A stretch of DNA of 17,618 bases from Oscillospiraceae bacterium (GTDB lineage Bacteria; Bacillota; Clostridia; Oscillospirales; UBA929). How positions within the stretch are numbered: the first letter of the stretch is position 1; each line of letters begins with the position of its first letter. The stretch is taken from the NCBI GenBank assembly GCA_031289065.1, contig JAITQI010000048.1, positions 1 through 17,618 of the forward strand. Direction: 5' to 3'. Below, one piece after another: positions 1 to 5,957 of the stretch. A program made the translations under genes and the position numbers. Below the pieces are notes generated by a model, which was given only the letters and a program-made list of their open reading frames with translations, was not told the DNA's origin and did no database searches.

Positions 1-2
1 GC

Positions 3-404
3 TCCCCCTGCGTCTATTACGGCGACGAGGCCGGGCTGGAGGGTTTTGAAGACCCCTTCAACCGGGGGGGGTTCCCCTGGGGCCGAGAGGACGCCGACCT
101 CACCGACTGGTACGCCAAGCTGGGCGGCCTGCGGCGAGAGCTGGCCGCCCTGCAAACCGGAGACATCGAATACCTCGCGGCCAAGGGCCCTCTGCTGGCC
201 TTCGCCCGCGTCCAAGACAAAGAGCGGGCCGTCGCCCTGACCAACGCCGGGCCGGAGCCCGTACCCTTTGAAACGCCCTGGCCGGGCCGCCGCACGGTGA
301 CCGATGCCATGACCGGGGCCGTCTACCCGGTGAAAAACGGGGTGCTGACGGTGACGGTACCGGGCGAAACCGGTATGTTGCTTACGGCGGTCAAAAAACC
401 GTAA
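3..404 (+). CDS. Glycoside hydrolase family 13 (alpha-amylase/neopullulanase type), C-terminal part
   Basis: This is the 3' end of a gene that begins outside the window; 133 residues and a TAA stop are present, read in frame from base 3. It opens with SPCVYYGDEAGLEG, followed by DPFNRGGFPWG. This block is typical of the last barrel strands of GH13 enzymes of the neopullulanase, cyclomaltodextrinase and maltogenic amylase group. The rest, ending in GMLLTAVKKP, looks like the small beta-sandwich domain that closes these enzymes. The family hydrolyses alpha-1,4 or alpha-1,6 glucosidic bonds in starch-like glucans. The catalytic Asp and Glu lie upstream and cannot be checked, so substrate is not assigned. 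No signal peptide can be judged. The stop codon sits in the loop of an 11-bp perfect hairpin. The next gene, parB, is functionally unrelated. Confidence 0.85.
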   Translation, partial: SPCVYYGDEAGLEGFEDPFNRGGFPWGREDADLTDWYAKLGGLRRELAALQTGDIEYLAAKGPLLAFARVQDKERAVALTNAGPEPVPFETPWPGRRTVTDAMTGAVYPVKNGVLTVTVPGETGMLLTAVKKP

Positions 405-417
405 TATTTTGACCGCC
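386..417 (+). terminator. Hairpin overlapping the stop codon of the GH13 gene
   Basis: GGCGGTCAAAA (386-396) pairs perfectly with TTTTGACCGCC (407-417) around a 10-nt loop that contains the TAA stop at 402-404. There is no clear T-run after the stem, so it may be a weak terminator or a 3'-end stabilising hairpin. The outer pairs are GC-rich and the inner four are A-T. Confidence 0.45.
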
Positions 418-421
418 TAAC

Positions 422-502
422 GATTTGGCGTCCGTGACGCGCCAAATCCGCCGCCCGCGGGCGGGAACAGCACGCGAAAGCGGGGGCTGTCGCCCCCCTT
501 TC
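422..502 (+). other. Two further hairpins in the GH13-parB gap
   Basis: GATTTGGCG (422-430) is perfectly repeated in inverse as CGCCAAATC (440-448). A second hairpin pairs GAAAG and GGGGGC (476-487) with GCCCCC and CTTTC (492-502), leaving one bulged C and a 4-nt loop. Neither has a T-rich tail. CACGCGAAA (471-479) is also complementary to TTTCGCGTG (525-533), so alternative folds are possible. A TTGACA lies at 543-548, but no convincing -10 box follows. The remaining gap to 599 shows only the parB ribosome binding site. Confidence 0.4.
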
Positions 503-599
503 ACACTATTCCCCCCTCCGCTCTTTTCGCGTGGTAGGCTTTTTGACAGTCTGTGCTGTTTTCCTCTTGAGAAGGATTTCGTAAAGGTGGTGTTCTCTC

Positions 600-1448
600 G
601 TGTCCGCGAAAAACGCCGGTTTGGGGCGGGGCCTTGGGGCCTTGCTGGGAGACGATTCGCTGCGTTCCGGGGAGAGCAGCGCCATTTCCCTGCGGGTGAC
701 AGAGGTGCAGCCCAATACACAGCAGCCGCGCCGCAGTTTTGACGAGGAATCCCTGGCCGCGCTGGCCGAGAGCATCCGGGAAAACGGGGTGTTGCAACCG
801 CTTTTGGTGCGCCGTCTGCCCACGGGGTACTATCAGATCATCGCCGGGGAGCGGCGCTGGCGGGCCGCCCGGGCGGCGGGGCTGTCCGATTTGCCCGCCA
901 TCGTGGTGGAGGCCGACGACCGCCGGGCCGCCGAGCTGGCCCTCATCGAAAACCTCCAGCGGGAGGACTTGAACCCCCTGGAAGAGGCCGAGGGCTTCCG
1001 CGTTCTCATCGAGGACTACGGCCTGACCCAGGAGGAGGCGGGGGGGCGCGTGGGCCGTTCCCGCTCCGCCGTGGCCAACAGTTTGCGGTTGCTGGGGCTG
1101 CCCGAAGCGGTGCGCGACCTGGTGCGGGCGGGGCGGCTGTCCGCCGGGCACGCCCGGGCCATCCTCAGCCTGACCGACGCCCGGCGCATGGAGCGGGCCG
1201 CCGGACTGGCGCTGTCCCAAGGGCTGTCGGTGCGGCAGACCGAGCTCATGTGCAAAAAGCTGGCCACCCAACCGGCGCGGCCCGCTCCCAAGCGGCAGGC
1301 GCCCAACTATCTGGCCGAACACGAAAAAACCCTCACCGAGCGCTTTGGCCGCAAGGTGAGCATCAGCGCCGGGCCCAAACGCGGCCGCCTCACCATCGAG
1401 TTTTACGGGGCCAAAGATTTGGACGAACTGCTGGAGAAACTGAAATAG
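600..1448 (+). CDS. parB: ParB/Spo0J-family chromosome partition protein
   Basis: This CTP-dependent DNA-clamp protein loads at parS sites and nucleates chromosome segregation complexes. The 282-residue product has every expected block: an N-terminal GLGRGLGALL peptide (residues 7-16) of the type that stimulates ParA ATPase, the GERRWRA nucleotide-binding/arginine patch (83-89), ENLQREDLNPLEEAEG (117-132), and a helix-turn-helix around 142-168 (LTQEEAGGRVGRSRSAVANS). The C-terminal LDELLEKLK is a short dimerisation helix. The start is GTG, with AAGGTGG nine bases upstream. Length matches Spo0J. No parA/soj gene precedes it; upstream is a glycosidase and downstream a membrane coiled-coil protein whose SD overlaps the parB stop. 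I saw no parS-like palindrome in the window. Noc is an alternative, but the ParA-stimulating N terminus favours ParB. Confidence 0.93.
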   Translation: MSAKNAGLGRGLGALLGDDSLRSGESSAISLRVTEVQPNTQQPRRSFDEESLAALAESIRENGVLQPLLVRRLPTGYYQIIAGERRWRAARAAGLSDLPAIVVEADDRRAAELALIENLQREDLNPLEEAEGFRVLIEDYGLTQEEAGGRVGRSRSAVANSLRLLGLPEAVRDLVRAGRLSAGHARAILSLTDARRMERAAGLALSQGLSVRQTELMCKKLATQPARPAPKRQAPNYLAEHEKTLTERFGRKVSISAGPKRGRLTIEFYGAKDLDELLEKLK

Positions 1449-1461
1449 GGGACGTGCGCTT

Positions 1462-2094
1462 ATGGATTCCAAAAAGAACGCGGCCGAACGGAAGATCATC
1501 CCCATCGCCCCGGAGACCGCGCCGCCGGAGCGGCCTCGCCTGCCCCGGTCGATTTTCCGGTACGCCTTTATCCTGCTGGGCGTGGCCTTTTTGATGGTGC
1601 TGCTGTCCTTTTTGTCCCATATGCAAAAGAGCAACCAGCAGATGGTGGATTTGCAGGAGAGCCAAAACCAGATTTCGGTGTCCGCCCTGCAAAGTTTGGA
1701 GAAGCTGCAACAGGAGAACGCCGACTTCCAAGGGGCGCTGGCCCAGCTTCAGGCGGAAAACGAAGCCCTTCTGGCGCAACTGGCGGAGACCGACGCCCGG
1801 CGGGCCGAGACCGAGGCGGCCCTCGCGGCCCAGCGGGACGCCCTGGCCGCGGCCCAGACCGACGCCGGGCAGGCGGCCGCCCTGGCCGAAACCCAGCGGG
1901 CGGCGCTGGACTGCCTATGGCGGCTGGAGCGATTGGTGTCCCTCAAGCGGTACACCAAGGCCCGGGCCCTGTTGGCCGACATGCGGGACAAGGGCCTGGA
2001 CGCCCATCTGCCCGACGAGGCCCCCGACGGCGCGGAGCCGGACGGTCTGTCCCCCGCCGGAGCGTTTGCCCGGCTGGCGGATGTGCTGGACTGA
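1462..2094 (+). CDS. Membrane-anchored coiled-coil protein, function unknown
   Basis: I do not recognise a named family. The 210-residue product has a short, basic and proline-rich N terminus (residues 1-30) and one strong transmembrane segment (about 31-52, IFRYAFILLGVAFLMVLLSF). A long Gln/Glu/Ala-rich segment (about 56-150) follows, with heptad-like spacing typical of a coiled coil. The C-terminal region (about 150-210, including ERLVSLKRYTKARALLADM) looks helical. With a basic N terminus and no cleavage site it is probably a type II protein with the coiled coil outside the membrane. The ATG lies nine bases after AGGGGA, which overlaps the parB stop, so the two genes are probably cotranscribed. 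A role linked to ParB, for example anchoring or division-site organisation, is only an inference from position. Confidence 0.75.
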   Translation: MDSKKNAAERKIIPIAPETAPPERPRLPRSIFRYAFILLGVAFLMVLLSFLSHMQKSNQQMVDLQESQNQISVSALQSLEKLQQENADFQGALAQLQAENEALLAQLAETDARRAETEAALAAQRDALAAAQTDAGQAAALAETQRAALDCLWRLERLVSLKRYTKARALLADMRDKGLDAHLPDEAPDGAEPDGLSPAGAFARLADVLD

Positions 2095-2141
2095 TTTTAT
2101 ATGACGGCCACAGAGAATCGTATCAGGGAGGTTTTGCTTAC

Positions 2142-2495
2142 ATGAAGATCCAAACGGATTTAGGCACGGTGGAGATCCTGCCCGACGTGTTCACGTCCAT
2201 CAGCGGCTGGGCGGCCAACAACTGTTTCGGGGTCAAGGGGATGGCGTCCCGTTCGGTGTCGGACGGGTTTGTCTATCTGCTCCGGCGGGAAAACCTGGCC
2301 AAGGGCGTGAAGGTCTCCTTCTCGCCGGAGGGCACGGTGAGCGTTGAACTGCACATTGTGGTGGAGCACGGGGTCAACATCCCGGCGGCCAGCCGCTCCA
2401 TCATCGCGGAGGTGCGGTATCTGGTGGAAAAAACGACAGGCGTACCGGTGGACAACGTGGAAGTCTGTGTGGACTCCATCATGGCCGGGCGCTGA
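2142..2495 (+). CDS. Asp23/Gls24 family protein (YloU-like)
   Basis: The small 117-residue protein carries the Asp23/Gls24 (DUF322) signature: TDLGTVEILPDVF at the start, VKVSFSPEGTVSVELHIVVEHGVNIP in the middle, and the closing VRYLVEKTTGVPVDNVEVCVDSI. Proteins of this family are cytoplasmic or membrane-associated and are linked to envelope stress or alkaline tolerance; biochemical function is not settled. The ATG at 2142 follows GGGAGG (2125-2130) at 11 bases. Reading frames extending further upstream lack this signal and run into the preceding gene. The next gene, a FakA-type kinase, starts within 20 bases. This yloU-yloV order is conserved across Firmicutes and supports the assignment. 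Confidence 0.9.
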   Translation: MKIQTDLGTVEILPDVFTSISGWAANNCFGVKGMASRSVSDGFVYLLRRENLAKGVKVSFSPEGTVSVELHIVVEHGVNIPAASRSIIAEVRYLVEKTTGVPVDNVEVCVDSIMAGR

Positions 2496-2513
2496 GGCGG
2501 GAGGGTTTTGAAG

Positions 2514-4169
2514 TTGATTGAACGCGCAGACGGCTTGCTGTTTGCCCGCATGGTGACGGCCGGGGCCGCCGCCATCGAGGCCCAGCGACAGCCAGTCAAC
2601 GAGCTGAATGTCTTCCCGGTGCCCGACGGGGACACCGGCACCAATATGTCCCTGTCCTTGGGGGCGGCGGCGGCCGAGCTGCGCCGCCGGGAACACCGGG
2701 GGGTGGGGGAGGCCGCCGAGGCCGCCGCCCAAGCCCTGCTCCGGGGCGCTCGGGGCAACTCGGGGGTCATCCTCTCCCTGCTGTTCCGGGGCTTGGCCCG
2801 GGGGCTGAAGGAGCTGGAGGAGATGGACGGGGCGGCTTGGGCCGCGGCGCTGCAAAACGGCGTTGAGGTGGCCTACCGGGCGGTCATGAAGCCCGCCGAG
2901 GGCACCATGCTCACCGTCTCCCGCGTGGCGGCCGTCCGGGCGCTGGCCGCCGCCGAAAACGATCCCGCCCTGGAGAGCGTCATGGTCGAAACCCTGGACG
3001 CCGCCGAGGCGGCCCTGGCCGAGACCATCCACCAAAACCCCGTGCTGGAAAAGGCGGGGGTCATCGACGCCGGGGGCAAGGGGTTCTGCATCATTTTGGA
3101 CAGTATGCTGGCCGTGCTGCAGGGCCGGGAGACCGCCGCCCAACCGGCGGTGGACGGTCAGGCCCCCCGAGCCAAGGCCGATTTTTCCGAATACGTGGCC
3201 GAGGACATCAAATTCGACTACTGCACCGAGTTTATCGTCACCCGACGGGACAAAAAGGATCCCCTGCGGCTGCGGGCCTTTTTGGGGGCCCTGGGAGACA
3301 GCTTGGTGCTGGTGGACGACGAGGCCCTCATCAAGGTGCATGTCCACACCAACCACCCCGGGCGGGCCATCGAGGAGGCGCTGACCTACGGCCCTCTGAC
3401 CGCCCTGAAGATTGAAAACATGCGGGAACAGCACACCCAAAAGGTCATCCAGCAGGACGCCAACGGGGCCGAAGCCGCCCGGGCCGCCGGACGGGTCATC
3501 GCGCCCCCCGACCGCCGGTACGGGTTTGTGGCGGTGTGCGCGGGGGCGGGGCTGTCGGCGGTCTTCCGGGACCTGGGGGCCGATCAGATTGTCAGCGGCG
3601 GGCAGACCATGAACCCCAGCACCGAGGACCTGCTGCTGGCCATCGACGCCACGCCCGCCGAGGTGGTCTATGTCCTGCCCAACAACAAAAACGTCATCAT
3701 GGCCGCCGAGCAGTGCCGTCCCCTGTCGGAAAAGCAGGTGATCGTTCTGCCCACCAAGACGACGCCCCAAGGGGTGGCCGCCCTGCTGGCCTTCGAGCCC
3801 ACCGGCGACACGGAGGGCAACAGGGAGGCCATGCTGGCCGCCCTGTCCGGCGTGCGCACCGGGCAGGTCACCTACGCCGCCCGGGACTCCTCCTTCGACG
3901 GGCACAAAATCGCCTCGGGGGATCACATGGCCCTGGTGGACGAGGGGCTTCTGTACAACCACCCCGACCGGATTCAGGTGCTGCGCCGCCTGGCGCAGGA
4001 GCTGGGCCGGGGCGCGCCCGCCTTCGTGACGGTGTTTTACGGGGAGGGTGTGGACGAAGCGGAGACCGCCGAGGCCGAAGCCGTCTTCGCCGAATTCTGC
4101 GCCGGGGCCGAGATACAGCTGGTCAACGGCGGGCAGCCGGTGTACTTCTATTTGGTGTCCGCGGAGTGA
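2514..4169 (+). CDS. fakA: FakA-type fatty acid kinase subunit (DAK2 domain, YloV-like)
   Basis: FakA phosphorylates exogenous fatty acids bound to a FakB (DegV-family) partner, giving acyl-phosphate for phospholipid synthesis. The ATP-binding DhaL/DAK2 domain fills about residues 1-200 and carries NVFPVPDGDTGTNM (32-45), whose aspartates bind Mg-ATP, and LLRGARGNSGVILS. A middle domain and a C-terminal DegV-like region follow (VYVLPNNKNVIMAAEQC, KTTPQGVAALLAF). Length is about 551 residues, normal for the family. Two in-frame TTG codons compete: TTG 2508 lies only 2-3 bases after GGGAGGG, whereas TTG 2514 has an 8-9 base spacing, so 2514 is preferred; the difference is two residues. It follows the Asp23 gene by 18 bases and ends before a strong terminator. 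No fakB is in the window. Confidence 0.92.
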   Translation: MIERADGLLFARMVTAGAAAIEAQRQPVNELNVFPVPDGDTGTNMSLSLGAAAAELRRREHRGVGEAAEAAAQALLRGARGNSGVILSLLFRGLARGLKELEEMDGAAWAAALQNGVEVAYRAVMKPAEGTMLTVSRVAAVRALAAAENDPALESVMVETLDAAEAALAETIHQNPVLEKAGVIDAGGKGFCIILDSMLAVLQGRETAAQPAVDGQAPRAKADFSEYVAEDIKFDYCTEFIVTRRDKKDPLRLRAFLGALGDSLVLVDDEALIKVHVHTNHPGRAIEEALTYGPLTALKIENMREQHTQKVIQQDANGAEAARAAGRVIAPPDRRYGFVAVCAGAGLSAVFRDLGADQIVSGGQTMNPSTEDLLLAIDATPAEVVYVLPNNKNVIMAAEQCRPLSEKQVIVLPTKTTPQGVAALLAFEPTGDTEGNREAMLAALSGVRTGQVTYAARDSSFDGHKIASGDHMALVDEGLLYNHPDRIQVLRRLAQELGRGAPAFVTVFYGEGVDEAETAEAEAVFAEFCAGAEIQLVNGGQPVYFYLVSAE

Positions 4170-4179
4170 CGGCCTTGCG

Positions 4180-4270
4180 AATTGACAATGGACAACTGTC
4201 CATTCGGGAATCGCGCTGTGCGCGATGATTGGATGTTCAATTTGCCGCGCAGCGGCGGCGCTGCGGAGCG
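4180..4270. repeat. Short interspersed-repeat fragment with nested palindromes
   Basis: Just after fakA the sequence changes to AATTGACAATGGACA followed by TGTCCATT, with an 8-bp stem (4187-4194 with 4197-4204). Two more tight palindromes follow: ATCGCGC-TGT-GCGCGAT (4210-4226) and CGCAGCG-GCGG-CGCTGCG (4248-4265). The AATTGACAATGG words match the terminal repeats of the element at 5154-5304, so the two are probably members of one repeat family; this copy looks shorter or degenerate. No gene is visible in 4170-4454. Confidence 0.5.
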
Positions 4271-4310
4271 CGGAACTGTGACGGGTAGCCCCGTTTTCTG
4301 ACAAACATCG

Positions 4311-4347
4311 CCGCCGCGCCTTTGAGGGGCGCGGCGGTTGTTGTTTT
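4311..4347 (+). terminator. Intrinsic terminator of the Asp23-fakA operon
   Basis: CCGCCGCGCC (4311-4320) pairs perfectly with GGCGCGGCGG (4328-4337) around a 7-nt loop, followed directly by the T-rich tail TTGTTGTTTT. It lies about 140 bases after the fakA stop and before sleB, so it probably ends the parB/Asp23/fakA transcription. Confidence 0.85.
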
Positions 4348-4454
4348 GTGTGTGTGGGCGGCGGCGGGGCCGACGCGGCGCGGCGCTTTCGGGCTTTCCG
4401 TTGCATAGGAGCCCCTTTCTTTCCATAGACTACGGTAAAGGGGAGGGCTTTGCC

Positions 4455-5135
4455 ATGTCCGAACGAAAAAAACTGCTGGTGTCTCTGGCTGTCCTGTGCG
4501 CGTTGAATGTGCTGCTCATATGGGTGTTTCAGGGGCTGCCGTCGGCCCGGGCCGCCGAATATCGCCGGGGGGGCAGCGGCGAGACGGTCAAAACCATCCA
4601 GGAAAAGCTCCAAGACGGCGGCTATTACGACGGCGCGCTGGACGGGGATTTCGGCCCCAAGACCGAGGCGGCGGTTCGGGCCTTTCAGCAGGGGCTGGGT
4701 CTGCCCGCCGACGGGGTGGCCGGGGCGCGCACCCTGTACGCCCTGGGGGTGGACGCCGTTCCGGGCGGGGCGCAGATGTCCGAACGGGCGGGGGAACTGG
4801 AACTGCTGGCCCGCCTCATCTGCGCCGAAGCCCGGGACGAACCCTACGCCGGGCAGGTGGCGGTGGGGGCGGTGGTTCTCAACCGGCTCCGGGATCCCCT
4901 CTTCCCCAACACGCTGGCCGGTGTGGTCTACCAGCGGGGGGCTTTCGCCTGCCTGACGGACGGACGGTTTGACCGTCCCGTCTCGGACACCGCCCGCCGG
5001 GCCGCCCAGGCCGCTATGAACGGCGCCGACCTGTCGGGGGGCGCGCTGTATTTCTTCGAGCGGAAGGGCGCGCCGTCCCCGCGCCTCGCCGCCCGCCCTG
5101 TGCTCAACACCATCGGGCGGTTTTGTTTTTGTTGA
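4455..5135 (+). CDS. sleB: SleB-type spore cortex-lytic enzyme (PG-binding plus SleB/CwlJ hydrolase)
   Basis: This predicted germination enzyme would cleave muramic-delta-lactam-containing cortex peptidoglycan. The 226-residue product has an N-terminal hydrophobic segment (about 7-26) that ends near SARAA and may be a signal peptide. A peptidoglycan-binding type 1 domain follows (about 38-100, with VKTIQEKLQDGGYYDGALDG and FGPKTEAAVRAFQ). The SleB/CwlJ hydrolase domain (about 115-226) carries the ARLICAEARDEPYAGQ motif, whose Glu125 is the expected catalytic residue, and AVGAVVLNRL. The ATG follows AAAGGGGAGGG. The C terminus TIGRFCFC is unusual: relatives usually carry an IGxHxF-type ending, and here the histidine is absent. 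The last codons coincide with a terminator-like hairpin and T-run. It appears monocistronic, as no ypeB follows. The presence of sleB implies a spore former. Confidence 0.9.
   Translation: MSERKKLLVSLAVLCALNVLLIWVFQGLPSARAAEYRRGGSGETVKTIQEKLQDGGYYDGALDGDFGPKTEAAVRAFQQGLGLPADGVAGARTLYALGVDAVPGGAQMSERAGELELLARLICAEARDEPYAGQVAVGAVVLNRLRDPLFPNTLAGVVYQRGAFACLTDGRFDRPVSDTARRAAQAAMNGADLSGGALYFFERKGAPSPRLAARPVLNTIGRFCFC
5089..5130 (+). terminator. Terminator-like hairpin inside the 3' end of sleB
   Basis: CCGCCCG (5089-5095) pairs perfectly with CGGGCGG (5114-5120); the 18-nt loop contains a smaller GTG/CAC stem. TTTTGTTTTT (5121-5130) follows immediately. The whole structure lies within the sleB reading frame, which stops at 5133-5135. 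No other terminator is visible before the rpsO promoter. Confidence 0.55.
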
Positions 5136-5153
5136 GGGCACCTGAAAGTGGCG

Positions 5154-5304
5154 GTCAATGGACAATTGACAATGGTGGTGCCGCCTGCGGCGGCGGATTT
5201 TCATGCGCCAGGGGGGCGGGACAGCGAGGACGCCCCTACGAAGGACGAATCCGGCGCGGGCGGCTCCTCAATTGTCAATTTTCCATTGTCATTTGTCAAT
5301 TGAC
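5154..5304. repeat. MITE-like 151-bp element with 22-bp terminal inverted repeats
   Basis: The left end (5154-5175, beginning GTCAATGGACAATTGAC) and the inverse of the right end (5283-5304, beginning GTCAATTGACAAATGAC) agree at 20 of 22 positions. Inside are a small CCGCC-TGC-GGCGG hairpin (near 5180) and a further CAATTGTCAATT (5269-5280). There is no coding potential. No clear target-site duplication is visible. It accounts for most of the 328-base gap between sleB and rpsO; the remainder is the rpsO promoter and leader. Confidence 0.65.
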
Positions 5305-5328
5305 ATCCGCCCTGTTTTATGTTACGAT
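5300..5328 (+). promoter_or_regulatory. Sigma-A promoter of rpsO-pnp
   Basis: TTGACA (5300-5305), a 17-bp spacer and TACGAT (5323-5328) form a near-consensus promoter; TGT just before the -10 adds an extended -10 element. The -35 hexamer is contributed almost entirely by the right terminal repeat of the preceding element. Transcription should start near 5335, leaving a leader of about 130 bases. Confidence 0.8.
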
Positions 5329-5334
5329 GAACAT

Positions 5335-5463
5335 GCGCCGCCGGATCGGCGGTATTTGTCCTGCCCATTGGCGCAGTTCAGGGGGAGACGCCTCTTTCAC
5401 GGGGGATTTCACCCGCCCTTTACCGCGCATTCGGGCCAATCTGTAAGAAAAAGGTGAAAGCGC
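5335..5463 (+). promoter_or_regulatory. Structured 5' leader of rpsO
   Basis: The leader opens with a tight hairpin, CCGCCG-GAT-CGGCGG (5338-5352), and contains further complementary G-rich and C-rich stretches (for example GGGGGATTTCACCC around 5401-5414). Long structured leaders before rpsO often bind S15 and repress its translation, with different folds in different phyla. I cannot match this one to a known class, so autoregulation is inference. The SD AAGGTGA (5451-5457) is downstream of the structure. Confidence 0.4.
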
Positions 5464-5730
5464 ATGATTCTCAAGGAAAAGAAGACCCAGGTCATCCAAG
5501 ACAACCGCATCCACGAGACCGACACCGGTTCCCCGGAAGTGCAGGTGGCCATCCTCACCGCACGCATCTCCGAACTGACCGAGCACCTCCGGGCGCACAA
5601 AAAGGACAACCATTCCCGCCGGGGCCTTCTCAAGATGGTCGGCGCCCGCCGCAGCCTGCTGGACTACCTGCAAAAGAAGGACGTGGAGCGCTACCGCACC
5701 CTGATCGCCAAGCTGGGCATCCGCAAATAA
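5464..5730 (+). CDS. rpsO: 30S ribosomal protein S15
   Basis: The 88-residue product has the full S15 pattern: TDTGSPEVQVAILTARI near residues 20-36, the helix HLRAHKKDNHSRRGLLKMVGARRSLL, and the terminal YRTLIAKLGIRK. S15 binds 16S rRNA in the platform of the small subunit early in assembly. The ATG follows an AAAAAGGTGAAAG ribosome binding site. It is transcribed from the strong promoter at 5300-5328 and lies upstream of pnp, the widely conserved rpsO-pnp order. Length and sequence are ordinary. Confidence 0.98.
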   Translation: MILKEKKTQVIQDNRIHETDTGSPEVQVAILTARISELTEHLRAHKKDNHSRRGLLKMVGARRSLLDYLQKKDVERYRTLIAKLGIRK

Positions 5731-5738
5731 CAAAAACC

Positions 5739-5812
5739 CGAAGGCCGGAGGCGGCGGGAGCGCCGACGTGATCTGTTCCCGCGGATGTCGGCGCCCCGCC
5801 TCCCGCCTTTCG
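5739..5812 (+). other. Large imperfect hairpin after rpsO
   Basis: The arm 5739-5767 (beginning CGAAGGCCGGAGGCGG) pairs with 5787-5812 (GTCGGCGCC ... CGCCTTTCG). The innermost 8 bp, GCGCCGAC/GTCGGCGC, are perfect, and the loop is 19 nt. GATTTTCGCTTT follows, only modestly T-rich. It could partially terminate transcription after rpsO or act as a processing and stability element that sets rpsO above pnp. Confidence 0.5.
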
Positions 5813-5833
5813 ATTTTCGCTTTCCGCCACCAT

Positions 5834-5928
5834 CCGGGAAATAAGCCAGCTTTAGCTTTTGAAGCCGTGCCCGAAGCCCGCAGGCTTTCGGAGACGGCTT
5901 CAAACGCTAACACTCGTTTGTCTCCCGG
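5834..5928. repeat. 95-bp imperfect palindrome in the rpsO-pnp gap
   Basis: Outer arms CCGGGA (5834-5839) and TCCCGG (5923-5928), then TTAGC/GCTAA, then TTGAAGCCGT/ACGGCTTCAA and CCGAAGCC/GGCTTTCGG close on the 4-nt loop CGCA (5879-5882). The inner about 50 bp are nearly perfect; the outer arms match at about 17 of 23 positions. As RNA this would be one rod-like stem just upstream of the pnp ribosome binding site. It could be a repeat-family insertion or a native regulatory stem. Confidence 0.65.
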
Positions 5929-5957
5929 TGTGAATATCACATTAAAGGAGAAAACAC

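Noticed and set aside
404..600. parS site next to parB
   Set aside because: CACGCGAAA and TTTCGCGTG are inverse repeats but 45 bases apart and do not form the 16-bp TGTTTCACGTGAAACA-type palindrome.
2160..5204. 1014-residue open frame on the - strand
   Set aside because: It lies opposite the Asp23, fakA and sleB genes, which have strong family motifs and ribosome binding sites. Its composition (Gly, His, Pro, Gln-rich) is typical of a GC-rich shadow frame.
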